A stretch of 64,000 nucleotides of DNA from Hericium rajendrae (GCA_033439255.1 JAVRDV010000017.1:186001-250000); one strand, 5' to 3'; positions 21,036 through 33,356 are shown, counted from the first letter of the stretch. The notes: generated from the letters alone by a model not told the origin. Translations and numbers: made by a program.

Positions 21036-24000
21036 CATCTGAAAAAAATACCAATGCTATATTATACTATATGATTTACATAGAACTCCTAGACTCATAG
21101 CAATCCTCTTTTGTTGATAGACTCTTATAGCTATAGGGTTGTCTATAACAAGCTATGTACTTTGGCAGGATAGCTATGCACAACTATTATAGCTATCATA
21201 GCATAAGGCATAGCTATCATAGCTATGAGAGCTATACCAGTTATATCTTCTATGATTATTATTATACCATGTCTAGCCAATTAGGATTACTATCTAAACT
21301 ATGTACAACTCTGATCACTATACAACTCAAAACATGCTATACAAATATTGAAAATATCTAAATAATTTTATAGGTTCAAGATCTTCATTATATCTCAGAT
21401 CACTCAAACATCAGAGGATTAAAAGATTTGATTAAAAAATAATCTAATACAATACTACACTAGTACACTAAGCTACAAAGGTAATATAATATAAATCTAT
21501 AAACATCATCAGTAAGTTCAATCAGACATATAATAAAAGACTTACTAAGTATTAAAAAAGCGAAAATAAAGTACTACAAAACTGACACATCATCAGCATA
21601 AGTCAACAACAATCATAACAGTACTTACTCCAATGATGATAAAAAGCAAAAATTAAAGTCTACAAAAGACATATACATTAGTACCAAGAGACAATTAGAA
21701 AGATAATACAACTAACCACTAAGAGATATATTGAAGCAGCCAAAGAAAGAAGACGACAAGAGATGATAGTGGTTGAGAGGAAAGAGGAGTCGCACATCGT
21801 GCAGGCCTTATGTAGACGTGGCAAGCGGAGCTTGAAATGTGGTTGGGCCAGGCACTACCGTGTACCGTGACAGAGACTAACTCGCAGATTTCACTAAGTC
21901 AAGTGTGCTGCCCTGTAGCATACAATGTATTAGATAGCATTGTAGCTCATTTGATCGTATCCTATGAGTATCTCGTAGTGTGTGTTTTTTTTTTTCAGAA
22001 TTTATTCTATTTGATTCAATTTAATAAGCTTGATGACATTCGAATCACGTGCATTCGGTAGCTGAAGCACTGAAATGCACATTTGAAGTTCGTCTTCCTA
22101 CCACCATCACTCCCCTTCAACCTCCTCTCCTCTCTACCCTCCTCTCTCTCTTTCCCATTGAACCGAATATCGGAGGAGGTCAGCGAGATGCAGAGGACAA
22201 AGGTGAGCAAAAAAAAAAAACTTCTATTTCATATTTCCGTGCTAACGCAGAGAGTATCACTTGCATGAGTGATACTCTCGACTTCTCTTGCTCTCCTGCA
22301 CACCCTCCCACCCCTTCGCCTCCCACTGCCATCCCTCCTGCTTCATTCCATCCCCCTCCGACTTCGCTGCCTGGCCGCCACATTGCCAGTGCCCGGCGTG
22401 CCACCTCCAATGACTGTGGCCACCGGTGTGTGCCCTGTTGGCCACGACCTGGGACCGGCACGCCAGCACATGCCAGTGCACGCATGTGCACACATCACGC
22501 ACAAACACAGACCAGTTGCATCGTGCATGGGCCTGCAGGCCAGCTGTGTTGCGCATGGGCCCGCGGCAGCCCAGTGCCTCACGCACGAGCCCTAGGCTCC
22601 GCCTGTGCCCCGCCTGTGTGCCCATGCTTCACCTACATGTACAATGCCTCGCACTTTGCATGCGTGGGCATGTCACATTGCACACAGGCCCGCGGCAGCC
22701 CGAGTCCTTGTGCACGACCCCCACGCCTTGCTTATGCCCACCCCCTGCCGCCTCGTTTATGCCCCCGCACCTCGCACTGCTCATGTGCGGGCCTTGCACC
22801 GCCCGTGTGCAGACCTGCCACATCACGAATGGGCCCATGGAAGCCCGACCCCTCCTGCACATCCCCCGTGCCTTGCATTGCCAGGCCTACCACATCACAC
22901 ATGGGCTGCTGTAGCGCGGCGTGCATGCCAGTGCACGCCGGTGCACGCATGCTGCGTGGACAGCTGCGGGCAGTCCCGTCAGGCCACGAATGACTGCACT
23001 GGTGTGCATACACTGTGCCAGCAGTCGCAAAGGCCACGCACACCAGCGACTGCACACACACCACCGTGGACGACCCCCGCACCACAGCCACAGTCTGCCG
23101 CACCCCATGGCATGCACGACCATGTACGACCAGTGTGCCACCACTGGGACCTGCATGTGTGCCTGTCTGCCCCACATGCATGGATGCTCATGCACGGCCA
23201 GTCGACCCTGTAGCCCTTTAGCTAAATGCATGGTATCTGCTGCCCGACATATACCTAAATGCCCAGTAGGGTGTCACTGGTAGCTTATCGGACATAAAGC
23301 TAAATGTACACATTTATATAATTCTACGGTAAGGTACAGGGCTTCAACTGACTACTGTGCTATACTGCTCCCTGCCACACCTGGTGTACACACCGTTTCC
23401 CATGCCCAATGCCTCCGCTCTGTGCACCCTCCCCACCCTGGCATATCACATTCACCGTGCCGCAGCAGGCCATGCCTGCAATACGCCTGTAGCGCACTGC
23501 CCGCGCTACGCTCAGCATCCACCCTTTGTGCACTGCCCCTGGCATGCAGGATCCCTGCCTTCTCCCACACACCCTGCCGCTACAACCCACTCGCTGCGTG
23601 TCCAAACTCATGACGCCACGTGCTGGCAGCACCTACCCACACCGGTGTCCACTGTAGCCAGCTTCATAGGTGCTACGGCCCCACCACGGCAGTGCTCGCA
23701 CTATGCGCTGTCGTTCCCGCCCTATGCACGCTGCCTGCATCCTTATTGCGGGCTTGCTGCGGTGCATCAACCCCACTGGATGGATGTTGCAGGTGAACGC
23801 ACACCGCCTATGCATGCACACCACTCCTGCTGCATCGGCCACATGCGTTCGTCAGTCAGACGTCATGCTACCATGTCCCCACACACCAGCCCCCAGCCAC
23901 ATGCTCCACATGCTCCGACTCACCATGGCAGGTGGTGTTTACGAAAGGCACCTGCCCGACAAACCCAATCTCACCACGCGCTGTGTGCACCGTACCTGCC

Positions 24001-24450
24001 TCGCATTCCCCCCTGCATGGGGGCATGCCGCTGCCTCGCACCAGTCCTGCCATGCATCACAGCCTGCATGTCCCAGTTAGCTCATGTAGTTGCCCCGCAG
24101 AGGATATTCCTAGCATGCAGGGACATCGAAGAGCAGGAGAATGAGTGCATGCACCTGCCGCGCCCTCGCACCCGCCATCATGCTCATTACATGCTCTCCG
24201 ACCGGCGTTGTGGCCCGTCAGCATGGCTCCCCACTGTGCGCATGTCACACACTGCACACGTCGATGCAGCTATATTCAGTTGACTGCTGGGCCTTGGCGA
24301 GGCCCAACTGGAAGACCTCATGTAGCTTTGCCCTCCGCGTACGCTCGTCGCTCATCCTAATGATGCCACGTACCAATCATGCACACGACACATGCATGGC
24401 TGGCACCCTCCTCTCCTCTCCCCTCCCTGTCACCACTCTCCTTGTCTGAG
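21036..24450 (-). mobile_element. TIR element family, copy 3, left part
   Basis: Begins CATCTGAAAAAAATACC, flanked on the left by CA. Subterminal repeats cover 21040-21245; a minus-strand degenerate TATA (CTACATAAG, 21807-21815) and micro-exon-like units (21546-21567, 21629-21653) follow; a dyad lies at 22043-22075, a plus-strand intron donor GTGAGC at 22203, branch GCTAAC, and the hairpin at 22250-22279. Then comes over 2 kb of GC-rich DNA rich in CACGCA/GCCTGC words that shares GGGCCCGCGGCAGCCCAG with copy 4. Long open frames here reflect composition. No right end is found within this stretch; the best match is at 54127. Confidence 0.75.
22250..22279 (+). repeat. Conserved hairpin of copy 3
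   Basis: Arms GAGAGTATCACT and AGTGATACTCTC, fully complementary, immediately after GCTAACGCAG. Relative to the other copies one G-C pair is an A-T pair here (both bases changed). Confidence 0.85.
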
Positions 24451-25881
24451 TAGCTGGCACTGCATCGGTCGTCCGTAGCCACACACCTGCATTTACTACT
24501 AATATAATAGTAATCCCTACAGTACCAGTACCATCAGTATAAGACTGCCTGCACAGAGTATAACACAGCATAATACCTTGTGCAGCAACCATAATGCAGC
24601 ATTATAATGCTCGGATTGCTGTACCAGACCAATTCCTGCCCTCTGATTGGCTGTTGAGGACTATGTGGCGTGATTTCGGGCATTCCGGGCGTTTGTTGGG
24701 TATGTTTTGCCTTTTCCCGGCTTGTCGCCGGCTCGGGGTTCCCGGCCTGGCCCGATTCGGCGATTCTCATCAAACGTCTTACATCGAGACGGCTTCCTGC
24801 CTTTCTTGTCTTGCTCGTCTTTGCTCCTTTGCTGCCCCCTGCACTTTGATGTTATTCCTTGTTTGTTCGCGTGCTGGTGGGGAGGGGGCGGGGATGTGCG
24901 CATCCCTGTTGACTCTTGTTTGTCCCCACCCCTCGACCCCTATATCCCCTTCGCTGTAACCTCCCCTCACTGCGGCCACGAGCATCCCCGTTCCGCACGC
25001 CTGTGCTCATTCGAAACCATGTGTATCACTCTGAGGCCCTGGCTCAAGTGCAAGTGCAATCAAGCTACCCCACATTGTGTGTGCAATCAGCGTAGCACTA
25101 CCCTGGACTTTGGAGCATGGCCGTGAGTATCCCCGCATGGCTCTGATTCCGTATGGCTGATCTGTCATGTAGGTGGCCTCTCATTGTCGCTTATGATACT
25201 CCGTGCCTGTACCGGCCCCCATGCCCGCCTCTGTCCCCGTCGCTCGCACCAATTGCTGTATTTGATGAGCATCGTATGATCACGCAGGGTTGATCGAGGG
25301 TAATCTGGGGTAATGTAAGTCTTTTGTTCCTTCTTTTCGGCTACAAAAACTGATCAAGTCAACATGTAGTTCTGCGTCCCTGGCACGGTGCACTGTTGTT
25401 GAAGTGGGGGTCCATCTCGCGAGACTATCTAATAGCGATGACAATTCAATATTCATGTCTGTAATATTTGTTATCTGATGTCTGCCCTGTTTGTGTACAA
25501 AATATATTGGATTTTCTTGATTTTACGACTCGGGCGACTTGGACTAGCTTCGACTTCAATTTGGTTGAACACATACCGGCAGTTCGGCAACCAGAACTCG
25601 GCTTACCGGTATAGCAGTGCGGCCAACCCGAAGCTGGTCCTCCTGGCTAAGTCGTGTTGCTAAGTCGCACCAAATCGCATTCATTTGTTCTTGAGTTAAC
25701 CAACTGCACCAAACCACCAAAAAACATAGATTCATGACGAGGCTTCAACAGCTATCAACTGAGTACGACAATGAGCAAAACAGTAACACATAATGCAAAA
25801 CTACAAGAGACAGAACAGTTAGACACGTGCAAGACACAAAAGTCTATCCAGCGAGGCAGAAGTCAGCACGGGATGCCGCAG
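24451..25881. other. Intergenic 3' of the second KDZ gene, unassigned
   Basis: 24.6-25.1 kb has a promoter-like look (CTATATCCCC, a CT-rich stretch) and could be a solo terminal repeat of some element, but I see neither matching ends nor a duplication. I recognise no coding region. Repeats of TCGGG/CCGGC words occur near 24700 and 25560. Confidence 0.4.
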
Positions 25882-27847
25882 CTATAGCTGGGGTGTGTTT
25901 GAGACCGGAGCCTCATCGTCAGCCTCGTCGCTGGGCTCGTCGCCCGCTTCGGTGGCGACCTCGGTAGATAGCCCATCGTTGTCGTCAAACACAGCAGGCT
26001 CTTCAACACGCTCGAGTGTGGACCAGTCATACTGATCCTTGGGCCACATGTCTTCCAGACCCAGCTTGAGCAGAGTGCGTCACCAACGACCGGCACATGC
26101 AAGGGCTAGAGCTGTATAGATCACTGTCTGACGTTCCGTGTGTGCGTCTGCACCGACCGCGACATCTCGAGCTGCACCTGAATGCTTGCCGACTTTGCTG
26201 GCCCAATCACCTGCCTTCCACTCAAAGAAACACACAGTGCAGCACATTTCCTCCTGGAGGAGTAACACCTCTTCATCCCATCGTTTGACCCGTGTGCGTG
26301 CAACAGCCCATTCCGCTCGTGCGCCTGTAGATTCGTGAGCAGGAGATGAATATAGAGCATTTGTGACATACTTTCATGAAGTTCCTCCTCCGATGCAGGC
26401 TTGTCCCCATCGCCACGCATGTCCCGTGCGTCCGGCCATTGGACTCGCCAAATCCACATCAGCATCTTGCGACCTTGCCCGATGCCCTCATCCTGTGTTG
26501 TTGGCCCATGAAGTTCGTTGCGCTGCAGAGGTCGGAGACGGCTGGACCAGTCGTCATCTGGATCTACCGCAATGAGTACAGCATGTGTGGCTTGATACCG
26601 CTCAACGAGGCGGTCGAGCTTCCTGTTTAGACCTTCGAGCAAGGTCATGGCGCGCGTTTGTGTGCCTTGACTAGGGCCGCTGATTTGAACATGCTTGTAA
26701 TGCAGAAAACTCGATTGCATGCGCAGCTGGTGATGAATGTGGTGTACAGTGTCATCAGCTTGACCGATGCGGAGACAACGCTCCTTGTCGAGGAGGCCTG
26801 GGACACATCCTGACTGCCGCAGCTCGGAAGGCAGATCGGACGGCATCCATAGCGTGGAAGCCTCTGGCTTCTTGTCAGTGCCAAATGAGTCTCCGGTGAT
26901 GTCATCATCCAGACCAACATCGCCGTTGCCGTTGCCATCGTCATCATCATGAAAGCCATGCTCTAGGAGTTGTGCGACCCCAGGCATATAGATAGCCTGG
27001 ATCTTCCTCCATAAGGCAATGCGAGAGCGAAGGATGCTGCGCTTGTCGTTGAGCTTGACCATGGAATCCAATGTCTGGTCATTCCTCTTTGCTTGAGCGT
27101 GCAGCACTTGTCTTGAGAGACGAACACGCCCCAGTTAGTAAACATATCGTAGTTGTTGATGAGACACTCACTGTTGCTCTTCCAGTTCCAAGCCTGTATT
27201 CAAGAAAGCGCTTGCTGTTGTCTCGTGCAGGGCCATCACTCCGCGAGCGACCTCATTGGCTTCCTCCATCTGGATCTCTGCCCAAACCTCAGCAAACGAA
27301 GTGCCTGCGGGAATATGTCAGCATCGAGGGAATGAGAGGAGGTAGATGCGACGAACGTACATTTAATCGACTCCTCGTACGGGTCGGGCTGCGATTTATC
27401 CACCTCCCATGTGATCACCATCTGCTCCCACCTCTCGCGATATTCTGGTGGGATCGTGTCCTCAAGCTCGTCGATCACGATCCTCTGGACGTCACGTTCC
27501 TCGACGGCCTCGACTAACAGCTTATCCATACTAGTACCTATTTAAAATCATATCAGTAATTATCTCGCAGTTATGCTGGGAGTTGCTCACGAAGGTTGGT
27601 CGTCTTTTGCCAGTTCACGGCTCCGAAGATGTCATTCAACATCTCATGACGACTAGCACCTCCCATCTCGTGACTGCTAAGAGCGGCGGGGTTTGTCAAG
27701 GCCCAATTGCTCTCGACACCCTCTCCGTGAGTCCTGCCGACGCCGGGCATGTAGTTGAGTGAGAATTTAGTCTGGCAGGAAGGGCCGTGGGCTTGGAGGT
27801 GAAATTTAGGGACCGCCCATCTGATCGTCTTGGTGTCCTTGCCAAAT
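25882..27847 (-). CDS. KDZ transposase, C-terminal half (split by Ngaro-type element)
   Basis: Continues the minus-strand transposase whose first half is at 34929-36828. The first block after the insertion (27847-27598) has WAVPKFHLQAHGPSC, GVGRTHGEGVESNWA and SSHEMGGASRHEMLND, the most diagnostic KDZ core motifs. Exons at about 27540-27360 and 27305-27165 (FLNTGLELEEQQ), then 27125-25882, form the long C-terminal coiled-coil tail (LLLQEEM, FFEWKAGDW) and an acidic end; stop at 25882-25884. Introns are 50-60 bp with GT-AG ends. A frameshift near 26270 and an in-frame TGA near 26070 add to the Ngaro insertion, so the gene is dead. Confidence 0.88.
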
Positions 27848-28007
27848 TTGTTTGTCTAAGGTTGGGCGAGGTATGAGCCCAACCCTAGACTGAGGTCTAT
27901 GGCCAAAAGCAGAGTTGCGCTGGCAGGCGCCCTCTCATCCCCTACCGCGACGTTCCTGCTCCCCTTCGCTGCTACGCCCCACGTAGTCAGCGATCTTTTC
28001 CTAAAAA
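27848..28007 (+). repeat. Split direct repeat A1
   Basis: 160 bp starting TTGTTTGTCTAAGGTTGGGC; matches 33356-33516 almost exactly. Confidence 0.92.
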
Positions 28008-28125
28008 AACGAGCAACCTTTTTTTCGACACCTAGCTAGATCCTCCATCTTCCCCTAAAGTACCTTTTCCCCTGAAAAAGAACCTCGTTCCTCATCACCT
28101 TCTCTCGATCACTTCCTTTATTGAT

Positions 28126-29070
28126 ATGCCGGACCCAGTCCCAGTCCGCATCACGGTCAACCCGTACCTCGAACGTTGTCCGAACTTCAACACCGCTCAC
28201 TGGCTCGCCCACCCGAACATTGTCCGACAGCCGGGCGAAGGTGATGACGTGATAGTCGCGCAGCTCGTTGACGCTTGGACGGCCGGCAACGACGCCGAAA
28301 AAGTCGCTTGGGACGCGCAAGTTGCGGCCGACAAAGTCATCGCTGACGCCGCCGAAGCCCAACGCCTCGCCGATATCGCGGCTGCGGACCAGGCCAAGGC
28401 AGACGAAGCTGCCCTGGAGCGCAAAGAAGCCGAGAAAAAGAAGCCGAAAGCCGCTCCCATCGACTTCTCGGCCACAATTCCGAGCCATCTTGCCTCACGC
28501 CCCGCAGCCGCCGCCCTCCACAAGCTCAAGAATCTCGAATTCGTCGACTTATGGCATTTCACAGTTGAGGGCTGCCGCGACGCGATGTCCAACCGCCTCC
28601 TCACCTCCGACGAAACCCTCAATTTCGTCCGAAGCGAGGGCTCCTTCCTCCTCCAGCCTCAAAGTGCCCTTACCTCGAAAAACGTCATCCCCGATGCCAA
28701 CCTTACTTGGGACCAGATGTCCATCGCTAAGAACTGCCTCTTAGAGGAGATGAAGCGCACCGGCACATGGCCCGTCGACCACATCAAGGACCTGACCGTT
28801 TTCTTCCTAAATCTCGATCGCCACCCCATGCGTGAAGCCTCCTACGGTCCAGAGATCCTCTTGCTATACATGGCCAAAGCACGACGTGAATGGCACGATT
28901 CCATCCGCAATTCCGAACCCGGCCACTCAGTTTTCCCGATCAGCAAGATCTGCGGTATTCTCCTCGAGAGCATCCGCCGCGAGTACATGCACGAGCTCCA
29001 AACCAAACAGCTTGAGTCTACAAATGCTGAGGTAATATCCCCTCCTTTCCCGTGCAGAATCGACAACTGA
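28126..29070 (+). CDS. Ngaro-type element ORF1 (Gag-position protein)
   Basis: Opens at MPDPVPVRITVNPYLE and has an Ala/Lys/Glu-rich charged stretch at residues about 75-115, then a folded-looking region (LWHFTVEGCRDA, LTVFFLNLDRHP, YMAKARREWHDSI). Its position before the reverse transcriptase and its size fit the structural protein of DIRS-order elements. No sequence motif proves that, so it is inferred from context. Confidence 0.6.
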   Translation: MPDPVPVRITVNPYLERCPNFNTAHWLAHPNIVRQPGEGDDVIVAQLVDAWTAGNDAEKVAWDAQVAADKVIADAAEAQRLADIAAADQAKADEAALERKEAEKKKPKAAPIDFSATIPSHLASRPAAAALHKLKNLEFVDLWHFTVEGCRDAMSNRLLTSDETLNFVRSEGSFLLQPQSALTSKNVIPDANLTWDQMSIAKNCLLEEMKRTGTWPVDHIKDLTVFFLNLDRHPMREASYGPEILLLYMAKARREWHDSIRNSEPGHSVFPISKICGILLESIRREYMHELQTKQLESTNAEVISPPFPCRIDN

Positions 29071-30060
29071 CGTGCCTTTTTCCCCTCCTCCCCTCCCTGC
29101 GCCCTACTCGTACCCACACCCGCACACGTGCCTGCATTTACGCATCATCATGCGTTGGCCGCGTCGTTCGTTTCTTACGCCCTCACACGCGTGCGTTTTT
29201 GCGCCCGCCCGCCTGCGTTTACGCGCTTCTTTCCCGATCGCGTCGGCGGTGCGTCTCGGCACGTCTGCCCCCTCGGTGTCCGCCTGCGTATACGCGCTCG
29301 AATTCCGCATCGGCGTCGACCTCCCATCCTTTCGCTCGCATGCGATGTTCCCCGCAACCCCGCTCAGACCCGATTCTCGCGCGATCGCGACAGCAACCAC
29401 CGAAGGCCCCGTGACAGGGACAGGCGCGATCTCGAGAGCATCGAACCCCCTCGCAATCGCTCTCGCCGATACCAGCGCCTCCCATCACCGCCCCCAACTC
29501 GCTCCCGTGTTCGCTCCCAGTCACCACCGCGATCCCAGCGCCCCAATCGCTCTTTCGGCCGCCCCACGGACCCGCAGGTTTTTAGCTCAGGCGCAGAGAG
29601 TCCCGGCAACCCCGTCTGCGCCATCTGCCTCAGCCGTCGTCCACACAGCCTTCGCACGTGCCACGCCTCCAAGCTGTGGAACGGTTCCCCCGCGCGCTGC
29701 ACGCGCAATCGCTCCGGCTACATCTACAACCCCAAGAACGAAGAGCTCTGCCTTGACTGGCAGCGCGCTGGCGGCTGCGCCTCCAGGCATTCCCGCCGCC
29801 ATGAATGCTCCGGCTGTGGCGACGCGTCTCACGGAGCTAGCCACTGCAGTCTCGCTCAGGCGAGCTAAGCCGTGCACGCCATATCACGCTGAGGCCTGGC
29901 TGCACGCGCTCACGGATGCCGGCCTCCTCTCAAAGTTCCCAAAAGTATATAATGGTTTGTCTCAAGGTTTCATTGTCGATTTTCCCCGCATTGTGCATAC
30001 GAACGCCCCTCTAATAACCCCTCCATACAACTTTACGAAACTGAATTTCGCCGTATCATA

Positions 30061-31551
30061 GACCACGAATTTGCTACAGGTCGTTACTTAGGCCCGTTTT
30101 CCGATTCCGAGCTCCTTTCTCTTATCGGTCCCTTTCAGACCTCTCCTCTTTCCTTAGCACCAAAACCCCACAACCCTGCCAAACTTAGATTGATTCAGAA
30201 CTTCTCCTTTCCCCGTTCTCCGCGCCCTAATCACTCCTCCATCAACTCTTACATAAATTCAGACAATTTCCCCTGTACCTGGGGAACCTTCATTGCAGTT
30301 TCCCTCCTCATCAGTCGTCTCCCTGAAGGTTCTCAGGCCGCCGTCCGCGACGTTGCAGAAGCCTACCGCACCGTTCCGCTGCACCCGTCACAATGGGCAG
30401 CTGCAGTTGTCCGTCTATCCGAGAGCTCGCTCGCCCTGGACACCAGCGCCAGCTTTGGCGGCCGTCCCAATGCCGGCACCTACGGCCTTCTTCAAGATGC
30501 CGCCACGGACATCCTTCGCTGGAAAGGTCTCGGCCCCATCTCCAAGTGGGTTGACGACCATATATTCTTCCGCATCCTCCGTCAACACATTGCCGAATAC
30601 AATGCCCTGCGCAGCACGTTAAGAGCGCGCGTCATCCGAAATGGCGGCGGACATCATTCTGGTGGCCGCATCTGGTATGGCGGTGACGCCCTTTCAGATG
30701 GCCGCATCGAGGAGTTCGACGAGGATTTCACCTTCCCCGTACAAGATCTTTCGCAAACTTCCCCCCGTTCCCCCGCCGACGCCCTGTACTCTTGCAGCAT
30801 GGAAGACATCGATCGCGAGTCCGCGATTCTGGGCATTCCCTGGCAATTCGAGAAAGACATCCCTTTCTCTCATGAGTTTCAATTTACCGGATTCGTCTGG
30901 AACATCGCCGAGAAGACCGTCGCCCTTCCAGAATCGAAGATCGCGAAGTACCTCGCTGCCATCAGCGAGTGGCAGGGGGTGCGCACACACGATCTCCATG
31001 AGGTACAGAAGCTCCATGGGAAGCTTCTACATGCCTGCGCCGTGCTGCCAGCGGGCCGAGCGTACCTAACACGCCTTGAAAGCATGCTCGGCATCTTTAA
31101 AGATGCCCCGTTCAAGAAGCGAACCCCCCCAAATGGCACCGAGCGAGACCTCGAGTGGTGGGCATACTCCCTACGACATGCTCCTCTCTGTCGACCCATT
31201 CCTGGCCCAGTTAACGTCGTCGATTTCCACGCCTTCTCCGACGCCAGTTCTGGCGTCGGCATCGCAGTCACTATCGAGCACCGCTGGCATGCCTGGCGCC
31301 TACTCCCTGGCTGGAACAACGACCGTCAGCGAGACATCGGTTGGGCCGAAGCCGTCGGCTTCGAATTACTCGTCTTGCACGTCCTGGACGGACTCGGACA
31401 CTGCGGACGTGATGAATATGTTCACTTCCAGGTAAGTCCCCACCTGCTTTTGGCACTGCACCTGCCATCAACTTCCCCCGCCAGGTTTTGGGGACAACAA
31501 GGGAGTCGTCGAAGGATGGTGGAACGGGCGCAGCCGCAACAATGCCATTAA
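30061..31551 (+). CDS. Ngaro-type element reverse transcriptase / RNase H region
   Basis: Contains RLIQNFSFP, then VRDVAEAYRTVPLHP (palm motif A region), a GRPNAGTYGLLQDA stretch and WVDDHIFF, corresponding to the catalytic Y/W-V-D-D box. A downstream VVDFHAFSDASSGVGI and WAEAVGFELLV fit an RNase H fold with its acidic residues. This RT type, paired with a tyrosine recombinase downstream, is characteristic of fungal Ngaro/DIRS elements. Confidence 0.82.
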   Translation, partial: DHEFATGRYLGPFSDSELLSLIGPFQTSPLSLAPKPHNPAKLRLIQNFSFPRSPRPNHSSINSYINSDNFPCTWGTFIAVSLLISRLPEGSQAAVRDVAEAYRTVPLHPSQWAAAVVRLSESSLALDTSASFGGRPNAGTYGLLQDAATDILRWKGLGPISKWVDDHIFFRILRQHIAEYNALRSTLRARVIRNGGGHHSGGRIWYGGDALSDGRIEEFDEDFTFPVQDLSQTSPRSPADALYSCSMEDIDRESAILGIPWQFEKDIPFSHEFQFTGFVWNIAEKTVALPESKIAKYLAAISEWQGVRTHDLHEVQKLHGKLLHACAVLPAGRAYLTRLESMLGIFKDAPFKKRTPPNGTERDLEWWAYSLRHAPLCRPIPGPVNVVDFHAFSDASSGVGIAVTIEHRWHAWRLLPGWNNDRQRDIGWAEAVGFELLVLHVLDGLGHCGRDEYVHFQVSPHLLLALHLPSTSPARFWGQQGSRRRMVERAQPQQCH

Positions 31552-33101
31552 CAACGTCTTCCGCCGCATACACGCTGCCCTCGACGACGCCTGCGCCTGC
31601 GCCTACACCCGCTACGTTCCCAGTGCAGACAATCCTGCCGACGACCCCTCCCGTGGCCGCTACCCGCACGATCGCCCGCTCCTCCCACGCATCCCCCTCC
31701 CAGACTCCCTCACTGGTCTCATCATCGACTTCTCGGACCCCCTTACCCCGGCCGAGCGACGTGAACGTTCCTGTGGCCTCAGCCCCATCCCAGATCCAAA
31801 ACCCATGTGCGACAGCAACAGAGACCACCCTGCCGACTCTGATTTCGAATTTGAATGCATTCGACATGCAGACGATCCCGGCGACGACGACTCCTAGCGC
31901 TCCATCCCACGTGCACTTCGGTGGTGCTCTCCCTCCCGATCGTAATCCCCCCGTACCTAAGCCCTACCCAGCTGGTCTCTCCATCCTCCCTTCGCCTCTC
32001 CGCCCGCACTGCGCCGCAGCCGAGCGGCTCTTCCTGTGGCAACCCCCCAATTCCGTGGCCCCAGCATGGCCTCTATCCGCAGCAGACGAGAACCGTATCA
32101 AAAGTGTCCTCAAATTTGCCTGGCGCCCGAGCACCATTGAAGTCTATGGCGCTGGCCTCCTAGCCTTCCATGCCTTCTGCGACTCGAGAGATACCCCGGA
32201 AAACCTCCGTGCGCCCGTCGACCCAGATATACTCGCCGCCTTCCTTGCAGCCATGGCAGGTTCCTATTCCAGCAGCTCCTTTACGAACTACATCGCAGGC
32301 ATCCGGGCATGGCACGTCATCCACAAGCTCCCTTGGCCTGAGGACACACCACAAACCAAAGCCATCTTGCGTGCAGCGCTCGCACTCGTTCCCGCCACCT
32401 CGGTCAAGAAGCAGCGCGTTCCCATTCGTCTCTGTCACCTTCGGATTCTGCGCTCCAACCTCGTCTTATCCAACAGCCTCGATGCCGCCATCTGGGCCTG
32501 TGCGACCTCCCTCTTCTACGGCGTCGCACGCCTTGGCGAACTTACTGTTCGTTCACTCGCGCCCGATGCCTTCGACCCCGAGATACACGTCACCCCATCC
32601 TGTGTGCTCACCGAACAAAATCGCCAGAACCAGAGTGTCACGGTCATCCGCATTCCCCGCACCAAGGTGGCGACGCACGGGCAAGAGATATACTGGGCCG
32701 CGCAGCTGGACGACACTGACCCTGCCTTTGCCCTCGCCAATCATTTCTGCGTCAACACACCTGGCCCTCGTGAACATCTCTTCGCACACTCGGTCGGCAC
32801 TAAGCGGCGTGCCCTTTCTTGGAAATCCTTCTCCAACCGACTCGACAAGATCTTCAAGGAAGCAGGTCGCGAGCGCTTCACGGGCCACAGTTTCCGCATC
32901 GGTGGAACCCTCGAATACCTCCTCCGTAATGTTCCCTTCGAAGCCGTCAAGATTAAGGGCCACTGGTCCAGCGATGCCTTTCACTTGTACCTCCGTAAGC
33001 ATGCTCAGATCATGTGCTCATACATGCAGCCCCAATCGGCATGCCATACTGCCCTCGCAGACATCGTGTCCTCTCCGAACGCAGGTACGCCCCTCTCCTA
33101 G
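31488..33101 (+). CDS. Ngaro-type element tyrosine recombinase
   Basis: The C-terminal half has the tyrosine-recombinase signature: an Arg in the GVARLGEL motif, the H-x-x-R box in GHSFRIGG, a GHWSSDAF motif and a following Tyr (LYLRKH) as likely nucleophile. The N-terminal core-binding part includes WRPSTIEVYGAGLLAFHAFC. The first ~180 residues are Pro/Thr/Ser-rich low complexity. This enzyme would insert the circular DNA copy of the element. Confidence 0.88.
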   Translation: MGTTRESSKDGGTGAAATMPLTTSSAAYTLPSTTPAPAPTPATFPVQTILPTTPPVAATRTIARSSHASPSQTPSLVSSSTSRTPLPRPSDVNVPVASAPSQIQNPCATATETTLPTLISNLNAFDMQTIPATTTPSAPSHVHFGGALPPDRNPPVPKPYPAGLSILPSPLRPHCAAAERLFLWQPPNSVAPAWPLSAADENRIKSVLKFAWRPSTIEVYGAGLLAFHAFCDSRDTPENLRAPVDPDILAAFLAAMAGSYSSSSFTNYIAGIRAWHVIHKLPWPEDTPQTKAILRAALALVPATSVKKQRVPIRLCHLRILRSNLVLSNSLDAAIWACATSLFYGVARLGELTVRSLAPDAFDPEIHVTPSCVLTEQNRQNQSVTVIRIPRTKVATHGQEIYWAAQLDDTDPAFALANHFCVNTPGPREHLFAHSVGTKRRALSWKSFSNRLDKIFKEAGRERFTGHSFRIGGTLEYLLRNVPFEAVKIKGHWSSDAFHLYLRKHAQIMCSYMQPQSACHTALADIVSSPNAGTPLS

Positions 33102-33155
33102 TAACCGGGTATCCAGCCGAGTCTGATGCGTCGCGGGGCTCCTAGCCTAGTGGGA

Positions 33156-33356
33156 ATCGCTACTCGCCTGTTCCGGTTTACTTACGCTTCGGGTCGGGAA
33201 GCCCCGTGGGCTTTCGCCCATCTCTTTACGTTCTTGTCATGTTCATCACGCACCTTTCTTGTATGCGCCTTGCTCCGCTCGAATATCATCTTCTTGACCT
33301 TTCGCGTGCACTTCCACCACCTCACATGCCAAGGTACGTCGCGCTTGTCCATAGAT
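33156..33356 (+). repeat. Split direct repeat B1
   Basis: 201 bp from ATCGCTACTCGCCTGTTCC to CTTGTCCATAGAT; appears identical to 34728-34928. Confidence 0.92.

Noticed and set aside
24560-25130. Possible solo long terminal repeat with a CTATATCC box and CT-rich tract
   Set aside because: No matching partner, no clear terminal dinucleotides and no target duplication were found.
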